From: Amycolatopsis sp. cg9
Lineage (GTDB): Bacteria; Actinomycetota; Actinomycetes; Mycobacteriales; Pseudonocardiaceae
Length of the DNA stretch: 64,000 nt
Reading direction: 5' to 3'
Assembly: GCF_041346945.1 (NCBI RefSeq)
Contig: NZ_CP166850.1
Coordinates: forward strand, 1,922,001 to 1,986,000
Positions 48,824 through 57,692 of the stretch are shown piece by piece (position 1 is the first letter of the stretch; each line of letters begins with the position of its first letter). The position numbers were made by a program, and so were the translations under genes. The notes beneath the pieces were generated by a model, which was not told the DNA's origin, did no database searches, and worked only from the letters and a program-made list of their open reading frames with translations.

Positions 48824-49196
48824 CGCGCCCACCCGCGACGCACGTGCGGCGGAAAGCGGCGCGAACCGCCGCAGACGACGATCCGCCGCACCGAGAAGGC
48901 GGATTCCGCCCGGCCACAAGGAAACCGGCGAAGGTAAGCGGAAGGTAAGAGGGCGGCCCCCGCCAGGGGGGAGGGACGGGGGCCGCCGTGGGTTCAGCCC
49001 CGGGGGGTCGGACTGAACCGGCCCGGTTGGACACCGGGCTCCCTCACTGTAACTCCGCCGGGCGCCGGTTCGCGCGCCGGACGAGGCACACAGTTCGGTA
49101 ACGGCACGGCGCGCCGGAAGTGCCTGCCTGTCATGGATTTTCCGGCGGTGCGGCGCGTCCGTGGTGGATCAACGGGACGCGCCGCGATCAAGCTCT

Positions 49197-49208
49197 TATC
49201 CTGGGCAC
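49197..49208 (+). promoter_or_regulatory. Leaderless -10 of the HAD phosphatase gene
   Basis: TATCCT at 49197-49202, six bases, then GTG at 49209, with no ribosome-binding site. Supports this start over the in-frame GTG at 49161. Confidence 0.55.
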
Positions 49209-50039
49209 GTGGCCGAACCGAGCAGTGCGCCGTCGCGCATCCGGAAGCCGGGCCCGGAGCACGCGGTGGCCGCGTTCTTCGACCTGGACAAGACGATCAT
49301 CGCCTCGTCGAGCGCGCTGGCGTTCAGCAAACCCTTGCTGAGGGAGGGTTTGATCAACCGTCGCGCCGCGTTGCGAAGCGCCTACGCGCAGCTGGTGTTC
49401 TCGCTCGCCGGCGCCGACGAGAACAAGACCGAGCGGTTGCGCGCCGAGGTTTCGGCGCTGTGCGCGGGCTGGGACGTCGCCCAGGTTTCGGCGATCGTCC
49501 GCGAAACCCTGCACGACGTCGTCGACCCGCTCGTGTACGCGGAAGCGGCGGAACTGATCGCGCGCCACCGCGCGGACGGCCACGACGTCATCGTGCTTTC
49601 GGCGACCGGCGAGGAGGTCGTCGCGCCCGTCGCCGAAATGCTCGGGGCGACCCGCAGCGTCGCGACGCGGATGCAGATCGTCGACGGCCGCTATTCCGGC
49701 GAGGTCGACTTCTACTGCTACGGCGCCAACAAAGCCGTCGCCGCGAAGCAGCTCGCGGCGACGCACGGCTACGACCTCGCCGAGTGCTTCGCCTACACCG
49801 ACTCCAGCACCGACATCCCGCTGCTCGAAGTGGTCGGGCACCCGCACGCGGTCAACCCGGACAAGCTCCTGCGGCGGGAGGCGCTCGACCGCGGCTGGCC
49901 GATCCTGGCGTTCGACCGGCCGATGTCGCTGCGGACCCGGATCCCCACCCGATCGGCGGGAATCGTGGCCCTCGGCGTCGGCGCGGTGGCCGCCGGAGCG
50001 ACCTGGTACGGCCTCAGCCGTCGCCGTCGGTCCCGGTAG
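49209..50039 (+). CDS. HAD-superfamily phosphatase, SerB/IB type, membrane-anchored
   Basis: 276 residues. HAD motif I 'FFDLDKTII' (nucleophile Asp), motif II 'VIVLSATGEEV', and motif III/IV 'KAVAAKQLAA' with 'CFAYTDSSTDIPLLEVVG'. A C-terminal hydrophobic helix ('AGIVALGVGAVAAGATWYGL') followed by RRRR suggests tail anchoring. Homologue of Rv3661 and of a Streptomyces protein that inhibits morphological differentiation. The substrate is not known; phosphoserine or lipid phosphates are possible. Confidence 0.87.
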   Translation: MAEPSSAPSRIRKPGPEHAVAAFFDLDKTIIASSSALAFSKPLLREGLINRRAALRSAYAQLVFSLAGADENKTERLRAEVSALCAGWDVAQVSAIVRETLHDVVDPLVYAEAAELIARHRADGHDVIVLSATGEEVVAPVAEMLGATRSVATRMQIVDGRYSGEVDFYCYGANKAVAAKQLAATHGYDLAECFAYTDSSTDIPLLEVVGHPHAVNPDKLLRREALDRGWPILAFDRPMSLRTRIPTRSAGIVALGVGAVAAGATWYGLSRRRRSR

Positions 50040-50166
50040 CCGCCCGGCCCGCCACCCACACGGCCGTACGGCCGCCACTTTGCTTGGCCCAGCCCCGAAT
50101 TGTCCGTCGCGCAGGGTGCCTGTGTCACCCGATCCAGCCTCTGTACCGGTGCACCCATCCGCGCAC

Positions 50167-50195
50167 TTGAAGTGACCGGGCTCACGGCGTAGAAA
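50167..50195 (+). promoter_or_regulatory. Promoter of the Ms1-like RNA
   Basis: TTGAAG (50167-50172), 17 bp, TAGAAA (50190-50195): a good sigma-A type promoter in a region without a gene. Predicted start of transcription is near 50202. Confidence 0.7.
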
Positions 50196-50201
50196 GTAGG
50201 T

Positions 50202-50447
50202 GCGGACGTTCGGTCGGCCAGGGAGCAGGTAGAAGAGAAGCCTGTTCCACCCCGGCAAACCTCCGTGCGCGGACTCCGGGTACCCACGCGCAGCGCGCCG
50301 CGGGAGGCTCGTCGTCTAGGGACTGCGTAGTGGGACGCCACACGCCGAGTCCATGTAGGTACGACCAGAGTTGCACGCTTGGTCGCCCGAGAAGTTCGCG
50401 CTTGCAGGCGGCGCCCGTGGCCCTCGGCCACGGGCGCCGCCTCGTCT
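50202..50447 (+). ncRNA. ms1: Ms1 (MTS2823)-like small RNA, about 245 nt
   Basis: A strong promoter and a strong terminator-like hairpin (50406-50442) enclose about 245 bases with no ORF, full of GC-rich pairs such as CCTCCGTGCGCGG/CCGCGGGAGG. In M. tuberculosis MTS2823, the homologue of Ms1 of M. smegmatis, lies just after the same HAD gene. Ms1 is a 6S-like RNA that binds core RNA polymerase without sigma and builds up in stationary phase. The call rests on synteny plus the promoter/terminator pair; the fold was not computed, so the ends are estimates. Confidence 0.65.
50406..50442 (+). terminator. Terminator of the Ms1-like RNA
   Basis: AGGCGGCGCCCGTGGCC and its perfect complement around a 3-base loop, followed by CGTCTATTTG. 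Confidence 0.8.
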
Positions 50448-50646
50448 ATTTGCAACGCCCCCCGTTCCCGTTCGGCCAAGTGCACCTTGCGAACGGCGAC
50501 TTTCCTACCGATCCGGGTACGAACGCTCCGTTGGTGCGGTCGGTCGATGGACATCGACGGATTCGGTGAGTAGCTTCCCGATACTGGCGCCTCCGAGTGG
50601 ACTTCTCACGTCCGCCGGGCGCCCGCAACTTTCTGGGAGGCTGGTC

Positions 50647-52437
50647 GTGACGACCCGAAATCGGAGGTTCCATGCGCTCGCCCTGCCCGTCGCGGGGGTG
50701 CTCGCGTTCACCGGTGTGGGTGTCGCGACCGCGGCGAGCGCACCGCGGATGAGCGCGGACGCGCAGGCGGAGGCCGCCGCCACGCAGGCGCTGCGGGGGC
50801 TGTCGCTGGAGGAAAAGGTCGGGCAGCTGTTCATCACCTGGGTGAACGGCAAGACGGCCGACGAGGTGAACCCGAAGAACCAGACCGACTTCGGCGTCGA
50901 CACCCCGGCCCAGGTGGTCCGGAAGTACCACCTCGGCGGCGTCATCTACTTCAACAACGACACGCGCGACAACTTCGACGACCCGGTCCAGGTCGCGAAG
51001 CTGTCGAACGGGCTGCAGAAGGCCGCCATCACCAGCGGGGCGCACATCCCGCTGCAGATCGCCGCCGACCAGGAGGGCGGCACCGTCACGCGGATGGGCG
51101 CGCCCGCCACCGAGTTCCCGAACGCCATGGCCATCTCCGCCGGGCGGGACACCGGACGGGCGACCCAGGCCGCCACGATCCTCGGGCGGGAGCTGCGCGC
51201 GGTCGGGATCAACCAGGACTTCGCGCCCGATTCGGACGTCAACTCGAACCCCGCCAACCCGGTCATCGGCGTGCGGTCCTTCGCCGGCCAACCCGGTCTG
51301 GCCAGCGACTTCGTCACCGCCGAGCTCAAGGGCTTCCAGCAGTCCGTGGCCGCGACCGCCAAGCACTTCCCCGGGCACGGGGCCGCGCCGACCGACAGCC
51401 ACACCGGGCTGCCGCGGATCGACAGCACCGAGGCGCAGTGGCGGGCCACCGACGTGCCGCCGTTCAAGGCCGCCATCGCGGCCGGCGTCGACTCGATCAT
51501 GAGCGCGCACATCCAGTTCCCCAGCCTCGACCCGTCGCTCGAACCCGCGACGCTGTCGAAGCCGATCATCACCGGGAAGCTGCGCGACGAGCTCGGGTAC
51601 AACGGCGTCGTCGTCACCGACGCCCTCGAAATGCAGGGCGTGCGCCAGCTGCACAGCGACGCCGAGATCCCGGTGCTCGCGCTCAAGGCCGGCATCGACC
51701 AGCTGCTCATGCCGGTGCACCTCGACCTCGCCATCAACTCGGTGCTCAACGCCGTGAAGACCGGCGACATCCCGGAGCGGCGGATCGACCAGAGCGTGCT
51801 GCGCGTGCTGAAGCTGAAGTTCAAGCGCGGCATCCTGTTCTCGCCGTTCGTCGACGCGAACCGCGTGATGAAGACCGTCGGCGTCCCGGCGAGCCTCGCG
51901 ACGGCGCAGGACATCGCCGACCGCGGCATCACGGCCGTCGCGAACGACGCCGGCCTGCTGCCGCTGAAGCAGAAGCCCGCGACCACGCTCGTCACCGGCT
52001 GGGGCGTCTCCTCGACGGCGACGCTCGCCCAGAAGCTGACCGCCCACGGCACCGCGGTGACCGCCTACCAGACCGGCCAGGCGCCGACGGACGCGCAGAT
52101 CGCGCAGGCCGTCGCGAACGCCGAGAACACCGACCTGGTGGTCGTCCTGACCAACAACATCGCCACGTTCCCCCGGCAGACCCTGCTGCTCGACGCCCTC
52201 CAGGCCACCGGGAAACCGGTCGTCGCGGTCGCCGCGCAGATCCCGTACGACGCCGGTTACCCGAGCACGGTCAAGACCTGGCTCGCCACCTACGGCTACA
52301 TCACGCCGACCCTGGAGGCGCTCGCCAAGGTGGTGCTCGGCGAGACGAAGCCGGTCGGGAAGCTGCCGGTCGACATCCCGGCGGGCGCCGACCTGGGCAC
52401 CGTCAAGTACCCGTTCGGCCACGGGCTGACCTGGTGA
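50647..52437 (+). CDS. nagZ: Secreted beta-N-acetylglucosaminidase, GH3 (NagZ)
   Basis: 596 residues with a signal peptide (about 1-30). GH3 catalytic domain with the NagZ signature 'ATAKHFPGHGAAPTDSHTGLP', which holds the Lys-His substrate site and the Asp-His general acid/base pair, and the nucleophile Asp in 'GVVVTDALEMQGV'; a second alpha/beta-sandwich domain follows, as in B. subtilis NagZ. Releases GlcNAc from muropeptides outside the membrane. GTG start at 50647, with GGGAGG 7 bases upstream. First gene of a recycling operon; its stop overlaps the namZ start. Confidence 0.9.
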   Translation: MTTRNRRFHALALPVAGVLAFTGVGVATAASAPRMSADAQAEAAATQALRGLSLEEKVGQLFITWVNGKTADEVNPKNQTDFGVDTPAQVVRKYHLGGVIYFNNDTRDNFDDPVQVAKLSNGLQKAAITSGAHIPLQIAADQEGGTVTRMGAPATEFPNAMAISAGRDTGRATQAATILGRELRAVGINQDFAPDSDVNSNPANPVIGVRSFAGQPGLASDFVTAELKGFQQSVAATAKHFPGHGAAPTDSHTGLPRIDSTEAQWRATDVPPFKAAIAAGVDSIMSAHIQFPSLDPSLEPATLSKPIITGKLRDELGYNGVVVTDALEMQGVRQLHSDAEIPVLALKAGIDQLLMPVHLDLAINSVLNAVKTGDIPERRIDQSVLRVLKLKFKRGILFSPFVDANRVMKTVGVPASLATAQDIADRGITAVANDAGLLPLKQKPATTLVTGWGVSSTATLAQKLTAHGTAVTAYQTGQAPTDAQIAQAVANAENTDLVVVLTNNIATFPRQTLLLDALQATGKPVVAVAAQIPYDAGYPSTVKTWLATYGYITPTLEALAKVVLGETKPVGKLPVDIPAGADLGTVKYPFGHGLTW

Positions 52438-53705
52438 CGCTCAACCGGCGCCACTTCCTGGGCGCGAGCGCGGCCGCCGTCCCGGTCCTGGCGGGCGGCT
52501 CGGCTGTCGCGGGCGCTCAGCCGGAGCAGGCCGAACCAGCCGAAAAGGGCCGCGTCCTCACCGGCGCGGAGCAGCTGGCCGCACAGGGCTGGCGGCCGCT
52601 CAAGGGCCGCAAGCTCGGGGTGCTGTCGAACCCCACCGGCGTGCTGCTGAACGGCGACCACATCGTCGACTCGATGGTCACGGCCGGCGTCAAGCCGGTC
52701 GCGGCCTTCGGGCCCGAGCACGGCTTCCGCGGCAGCGCGCAGGCCGGCGGCTCCGAAGGCGACTACACCGACCCCCGCACGGGCGTCCCGGTGTACGACG
52801 CGTACGGCGTCGACGCGACGAAGCTCGCTTCGCTGTTCACCAAGGCGGGCGTCGACACCGTCGTCTTCGACATCGCCGACGTCGGCGCGCGCTTCTACAC
52901 CTACATCTGGTCGCTCTACACGGCGATGGTGGCCGCGGCGCAGGTCAAGGCCGCGTTCGTCGTGCTCGACCGGCCGAACCCGATCGGCGGCCGGGCGGCC
53001 GGCCCGCTGCTCGACCCGAAGTTCGCCTCGGGGATCGGGCGGAAGCCGATCGTCCAGCAGCACGGCATGACCGCCGGCGAGCTGGCCCGCTACTTCGCCG
53101 AGGAGTTCCTGCCCGGCGACGGCGTGAAGCTGGACCGCCTCGAAGTCGTCCAGGTCCGCGGCTGGCAGCGCGACACGCTCTTCGCGCGGACCGGGCTGAA
53201 CTGGGTGCTGCCGAGCCCGAACATGCCGACCCCGGACACCGCGCTCGTCTACCCGGGCACCGGGATGTTCGAAGGCACGGTGTTCTCCGAAGGCCGCGGG
53301 ACGACCCGGCCGTTCGAGATCATCGGCGCGCCCGGGCTCGACTGGCGCTGGCGCGAGAAGCTCGAGGACCTCGCGCTGCCGGGCGCGAAGTTCCGCGAGG
53401 TCTACTTCGTGCCGACGTTCAGCAAGTTCGTCAACCAGACCTGCGGTGGCGTGCAGCTGAGCGTGAGCGACCCGCGGGCCTTCGACGCGATCCGGACGGC
53501 CGTCGCCATGCTCGTCACGGCGAAGGCGCTGCACCCGGACGTCTTCGCGTGGCGCCCGGACAACTACATCGACAAGCTGTCCGGCTCCGACCGGCTGCGG
53601 ACCGCGATCGACGCCGGGGCGGGCGTCGACGAGGTCACCGGGGCCTGGCGGGCCGAGCTCGCCGAGTTCGACCGCAGACGTCGCCACTACCTGCTCTACC
53701 GCTGA
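52434..53705 (+). CDS. namZ: Exo-beta-N-acetylmuramidase NamZ (DUF1343)
   Basis: 423 residues. A twin-arginine signal (NRRHFLGASAAAVPVLAGG) shows export by Tat. The DUF1343/GH171 body contains 'LGVLSNPTGV', 'FGPEHGFRG', 'VVFDIADVGARFYTYIWSLY', 'VLDRPNPIGG' and 'FEGTVFSEGRGTTRPFE', all typical of NamZ, which removes MurNAc from the non-reducing end of glycans. The GTG overlaps the nagZ stop (GTGA). With nagZ and the amidase it can break peptidoglycan fragments to single sugars. Confidence 0.9.
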   Translation: MTLNRRHFLGASAAAVPVLAGGSAVAGAQPEQAEPAEKGRVLTGAEQLAAQGWRPLKGRKLGVLSNPTGVLLNGDHIVDSMVTAGVKPVAAFGPEHGFRGSAQAGGSEGDYTDPRTGVPVYDAYGVDATKLASLFTKAGVDTVVFDIADVGARFYTYIWSLYTAMVAAAQVKAAFVVLDRPNPIGGRAAGPLLDPKFASGIGRKPIVQQHGMTAGELARYFAEEFLPGDGVKLDRLEVVQVRGWQRDTLFARTGLNWVLPSPNMPTPDTALVYPGTGMFEGTVFSEGRGTTRPFEIIGAPGLDWRWREKLEDLALPGAKFREVYFVPTFSKFVNQTCGGVQLSVSDPRAFDAIRTAVAMLVTAKALHPDVFAWRPDNYIDKLSGSDRLRTAIDAGAGVDEVTGAWRAELAEFDRRRRHYLLYR

Positions 53706-53716
53706 GGGGGAAGCTC

Positions 53717-55471
53717 GTGCGTGCTAGGAAGGTCCTCGCCGCGGCCACCGGAGTGCTGGTCGCCTTGACCACGTTGACCTCGGGAGCCAGCGCCATCACG
53801 GGACGCCACGACGCCGGCCGCTTCGACCGGCCGCAGCAGGGGTTCGCCCCGGCGTGGACGACCCTGCGCCCGGGGCCCCCGCAGGAGGTCGGCCTCGACC
53901 CGGCGCCGATCAAGGCGGCCGAGGACTTCCTGGCGAGCTGGACCAAGCCGGACACCACCGGGCACCCGCACTTCTCCGGCGCGGTGGGCCTGCTGGCGCA
54001 CGACGGCGTCGTCGTCGACCGGTACGCGGTCGGCGGCGCGCTGCGGTACGCCGACGCCGCGGGCACCGAACTGCCCGCCGACCAGCAGGTCCCCATGAAG
54101 AACGACACGATCTTCGACATGGCTTCGATCTCGAAGCTGTTCACGTCGATCGCCGTCCTGCAGCTCGTCGAGCGCGGGCAGCTGACCATCGACACCCCGG
54201 TGTCCCGCTTCTTCCCCGAGTTCGCCGCCGGCGACAAAGCGGCCATCACGGTCAAGATGCTGCTCACGCACGTCTCCGGGTTCGACGCCGACCCGATCCC
54301 CTCGCTCTGGGCCGGCTACCCGGACATCCCGTCGCGCCGGCAGGCCGTGCTCGACAGCCCGCTCAAGAACAAGCCGGGTACGACTTACCTCTACTCCGAC
54401 ATCAACCTGCTCACCCTGGGCTTCATCGTCGAGAAGCTGACCGGGCAGACCCTCGACAAGGTCGTCCACGACCGGATCACCGCGCCGCTCGGCATGGTCG
54501 ACACCGGTTACAACCCGCCCGCGTCGAAGCTGGACCGGATCGCCGCGACGGAGTTCGAGGCCAACCCGCCGCGCGGGATGGTGCGCGGCAGCGTGCACGA
54601 CGAGAACGCGTGGTCGCTCGGCGGCGTCGCCGGGCACGCCGGGGTGTTCAGCACCGCCGGCGACATGGCCACCCTCGCCCAGACGATCCTCAACGGCGGC
54701 AGCTACCGCGGGCACCGGATCCTGGGCCAGGAGACCGTGCGGCAGATGCTGACGAACTACAACCAGCAGTTCCCGGACGACTCGCACGGCCTCGGCTTCG
54801 AGCTCGACCAGCCCTGGTACATGGGCGCGCTGGCGTCGCCGGTCACCGCGGGGCACACCGGCTTCACCGGGACGACGCTGGTCATCGACCCCGAGTCGCG
54901 CTCGTTCGCCGTCCTGCTGACCAACCGGGTGCACCCGAGCCGCGGCTGGGGCTCGATCAACACCGCCCGCCAGGTCTGGGCGACGTCGCTGGCCAGGGCC
55001 ATGGCGGTGCGGCCGGAGGTCGGGAAGGACGCCTGGACGAGCACGCTGGGTAACGCGAGCGTCGCCACGTTGAGTACTCACCCTTTTACTACGGATAGTG
55101 ATCAAGCCCGCGTGTCTTTCTACGCTTTCGTGGACACTGAGGGGCCGACTGATCCACTTCAGCTGCAAGCCAGCACCGACGGCGTGAACTGGCAACCGAT
55201 CGCTGTATCGGTATCGGGCCCGGGCGCACCCTCCGGAAGCGTGACGTCGCTCTCCGGACACGGCCACCGTGCCTGGTGGAAGGTCACCGGGACCTTGCCC
55301 CGAGCGGCGGCCGTGAGCCTCCGGTGGCGTTACAGCACCGATCCGGGTTACACGGGTCGCGGAGTTTCGGTCGACGGTGTGAAAGTCACCGAGAGCGGCC
55401 GATCACTCCTCGACGGTGAACGAAACCCCGCTGCTTTCGTCGCGGAGGGTTGGCAATTGAGCGCTCGGTGA
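53717..55471 (+). CDS. amiE: Secreted serine amidase of the beta-lactamase fold, AmiE-like
   Basis: 584 residues with a signal peptide (about 1-27). The serine beta-lactamase/esterase fold has the nucleophile motif SISK in 'FDMASISKLFTSIAVL', YSD in 'TYLYSDINLLTLG' and HTG in 'VTAGHTGFTGTT'. Its place next to nagZ and namZ matches B. subtilis AmiE, a MurNAc-L-alanine amidase. An extra C-terminal region of about 130 residues ('VSFYAFVDTEGPTDPLQLQASTDGVNW...') looks like an Ig-type beta domain, and its DNA has lower GC, so it may have been added later. GTG start at 53717. Confidence 0.82.
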   Translation: MRARKVLAAATGVLVALTTLTSGASAITGRHDAGRFDRPQQGFAPAWTTLRPGPPQEVGLDPAPIKAAEDFLASWTKPDTTGHPHFSGAVGLLAHDGVVVDRYAVGGALRYADAAGTELPADQQVPMKNDTIFDMASISKLFTSIAVLQLVERGQLTIDTPVSRFFPEFAAGDKAAITVKMLLTHVSGFDADPIPSLWAGYPDIPSRRQAVLDSPLKNKPGTTYLYSDINLLTLGFIVEKLTGQTLDKVVHDRITAPLGMVDTGYNPPASKLDRIAATEFEANPPRGMVRGSVHDENAWSLGGVAGHAGVFSTAGDMATLAQTILNGGSYRGHRILGQETVRQMLTNYNQQFPDDSHGLGFELDQPWYMGALASPVTAGHTGFTGTTLVIDPESRSFAVLLTNRVHPSRGWGSINTARQVWATSLARAMAVRPEVGKDAWTSTLGNASVATLSTHPFTTDSDQARVSFYAFVDTEGPTDPLQLQASTDGVNWQPIAVSVSGPGAPSGSVTSLSGHGHRAWWKVTGTLPRAAAVSLRWRYSTDPGYTGRGVSVDGVKVTESGRSLLDGERNPAAFVAEGWQLSAR

Positions 55472-55682
55472 CCGACCTGTCGCCAGCTGTCGAACAAACA
55501 CCCGAGTTTACCGTCCGCTTGCCGCTTGCACCGCGACACTAAGTTGCCAAGTCGTTAGCTTGACCTCGTTAACAAGACCGACCTGGTTGGCGACTTTCTG
55601 GTCAGTGATTAATCGCAAATCCAGATCCGCAGACACGGACGGGTTGCGATCCGACCGAAGGGTGTGGGTAGCCTTGTCGCAG
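55472..55682. promoter_or_regulatory. Control region ahead of murR-murQ
   Basis: 211 bp of lower GC without a gene. A likely promoter is TTGCGA (55644-55649), 19 bp, TAGCCT (55669-55674), eight bases, ATG, so nearly leaderless. TTAGCTTGAC-like and GTTAAC elements at 55555-55573 could be operator parts. Confidence 0.45.
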
Positions 55683-56684
55683 ATGCCAACGGTTAGTAAC
55701 TTTCCGACGGTGAGTGATACCGAATCCGTAATCGGCACGGCACCGTCCGAGCCCGTATCGGTCCAGCCGGCCGTGCGGGACGCGGACGCCAGCCCGCTGG
55801 TCCGGATCCGGTCCCTGCTCCCCGGCCTGGCCCGCGCCGAGCAGCGCGTGGCGAAGGTGGTGCTGGAAGATCCCGCGTCGGTCGCGAGACGCAGCATCAC
55901 CGAGGTGGCCCTGGCCGCCAACACCAGCGAAACCACCGTCACGCGGTTCTGCAAGGCCGTCGGCGTCGGCGGGTACCCGCAGCTGCGCATCGCGCTGGCA
56001 GCGGACACCGCGCGCACCGAGGCCCGCACCACCCGCAACCTCGGCGGCGAGATCGGCCCGGAGGACGACCTGGCCGCCGTCATCGGCAAGGTCAGCTTCG
56101 CCGACGCCCGCGCGGTCGAGGAGACGGCCGACCAGCTCGACGTCGCCACGCTGGAGCGCGTGATCGAGGTCGTCGCGAGCGCCGGCCGCGTCGACGTCTA
56201 CGGCGTGGGCGCCAGCGCGTTCGTCGCCGCGGACCTGCAGCAGAAACTGCACCGCATCGGCCGCGTGTGCTTCTCGTGGTCGGACACGCACATCATGCTC
56301 ACCTCGGCCGCGGTGCTCAGCCCCGGTGACGTCGCCATCGGCGTCTCGCACACCGGCGCGACCACCGACACCGTCGAAGCGCTGCGGGTGGCCCGCGAGC
56401 ACGGCGCGATCACCATCGCCGTGACGAACTTCCCGCGCTCCCCGATCACCGAGGTCGCCGACTACGTTTTGACCACGGCCGCACGGGAAACCACCTTCCG
56501 TTCGGGGGCCACGGCGAGCCGCATCGCCCAGCTCACCGTCATCGACTGCCTGTTCATCGGCGTCGCACAGCGGCACATGGACGCGTCGGTCAGCGCCCTG
56601 GACGCGACCAGGGACGCGGTCGGCTCGCACCGCTTGGGGGTCAGGCCGGACGGTCGTCGCCGTCCGCGGGAAACCGGCAAGTGA
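55683..56684 (+). CDS. RpiR-family regulator, MurR-like
   Basis: 333 residues. The N-terminal RpiR helix-turn-helix spans about 40-115 ('LARAEQRVAKVVLEDPASVARRSITEVALAANTSETTVTRFCKAVGV'), then a SIS sugar-phosphate-binding domain ('GRVDVYGVGASAFVAADLQQKLHRIG', 'AIGVSHTGATTDTVEALRVA'). Its neighbours make MurNAc-6-phosphate, the ligand of E. coli MurR, the likely effector. The stop overlaps the murQ start (ATGA), so the two are co-translated. Confidence 0.87.
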   Translation: MPTVSNFPTVSDTESVIGTAPSEPVSVQPAVRDADASPLVRIRSLLPGLARAEQRVAKVVLEDPASVARRSITEVALAANTSETTVTRFCKAVGVGGYPQLRIALAADTARTEARTTRNLGGEIGPEDDLAAVIGKVSFADARAVEETADQLDVATLERVIEVVASAGRVDVYGVGASAFVAADLQQKLHRIGRVCFSWSDTHIMLTSAAVLSPGDVAIGVSHTGATTDTVEALRVAREHGAITIAVTNFPRSPITEVADYVLTTAARETTFRSGATASRIAQLTVIDCLFIGVAQRHMDASVSALDATRDAVGSHRLGVRPDGRRRPRETGK

Positions 56685-57637
56685 TGACCGGAGAAAATGT
56701 GAGGCGCATGATGACCGTCCCCACGCAGGCGGTGCACGTCGATTCGCCGACCGAGACCCGCAATCCCCGCACCACGGACATCGACCTGATGTCCACCGCG
56801 GGGATCCTGGGCGCGATCAACGCCGAAGACCGCACGGTCGCCGGCGCCGTGGCCGAAGTGCTGCCGCAGGTGGCACGCGCGGTGGACTACGCGGTCGACG
56901 CCCTGCGGGCCGGCGGCCGGGTGCACTACGTCGGCGCCGGGACGTCCGGGCGCCTGGCGACGCTGGACGCGGCCGAGCTCGTGCCGACGTTCAACGTGCC
57001 CGCGGACTGGTTCATCGCGCATCACGCCGGCGGGGAGAAGGCGCTGCGCAGCGCCGTCGAGAACGCGGAGGACGACGACGGGGCCGGCGCGGCCGAGATG
57101 GCCGCGATGGTCCAGCCGGGCGACTTCGTACTGGGGCTGACGGCGTCGGGCAGGACGCCGTACGTCTTGGGCGCGCTGCTGGCCGCGTCGCGCCAGGGCG
57201 CCCGGACCGGGCTGGTCTCGGGCAACCCGAAGGCCGCCAAGCCCGCCGGGGTCGACGTGCTGATCGCCGTCGACACCGGCCCGGAGGCCATCGCCGGCTC
57301 GACCCGGATGAAGGCGGGCACGGCGCAGAAGATGATCCTGACGTCGTTCTCCACGGCGACGATGATCAAGCTGGGCCGGACCTACTCCAACCTGATGGTC
57401 AGCATGCGGGCGACGAACGCGAAGCTGCGCGGCCGGACCATCCGGATCCTGCAGGAAGCCACCGGCATGACGATGGCGGACTGCTCGGACGCGCTCACCG
57501 AGGCCGGGGGCGACCTCAAGGTGGCGCTGGTGCACCTGCTTTCCGGCGTCGACGTGAAGAGCGCGGCGAAGGCGCTGCACACGTCCGGCGGGCACGTCCG
57601 GAAGGCACTCGACATGGTGCGCGTGCGCGCCAGCTGA
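56681..57637 (+). CDS. murQ: N-acetylmuramic acid 6-phosphate etherase
   Basis: 318 residues. Splits the lactyl ether of MurNAc-6-P to give GlcNAc-6-P and D-lactate. SIS fold with the family signature 'RVHYVGAGTSGRLATLDAAELVPTF', the catalytic region 'AEDRTVAGAV', and 'VDTGPEAIAGSTRMKAGTAQKMIL'. The ATG at 56681 overlaps the regulator stop; the ATG at 56708 with GAGG just upstream is an alternative start. A kinase and importer for MurNAc are not in the window. Confidence 0.93.
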   Translation: MMTGENVRRMMTVPTQAVHVDSPTETRNPRTTDIDLMSTAGILGAINAEDRTVAGAVAEVLPQVARAVDYAVDALRAGGRVHYVGAGTSGRLATLDAAELVPTFNVPADWFIAHHAGGEKALRSAVENAEDDDGAGAAEMAAMVQPGDFVLGLTASGRTPYVLGALLAASRQGARTGLVSGNPKAAKPAGVDVLIAVDTGPEAIAGSTRMKAGTAQKMILTSFSTATMIKLGRTYSNLMVSMRATNAKLRGRTIRILQEATGMTMADCSDALTEAGGDLKVALVHLLSGVDVKSAAKALHTSGGHVRKALDMVRVRAS

Positions 57638-57692
57638 GACTCATTGCCGTTCATCTGTTCACCTGTCTAACCTCTCAGATGAGGGAAAGCGG

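Noticed and set aside
48844..48948. 34-codon gene after the orphan damage-type promoter
   Set aside because: Too short, Arg/Pro/Gly-rich, with no ribosome-binding site and no exact six-base leaderless spacing.
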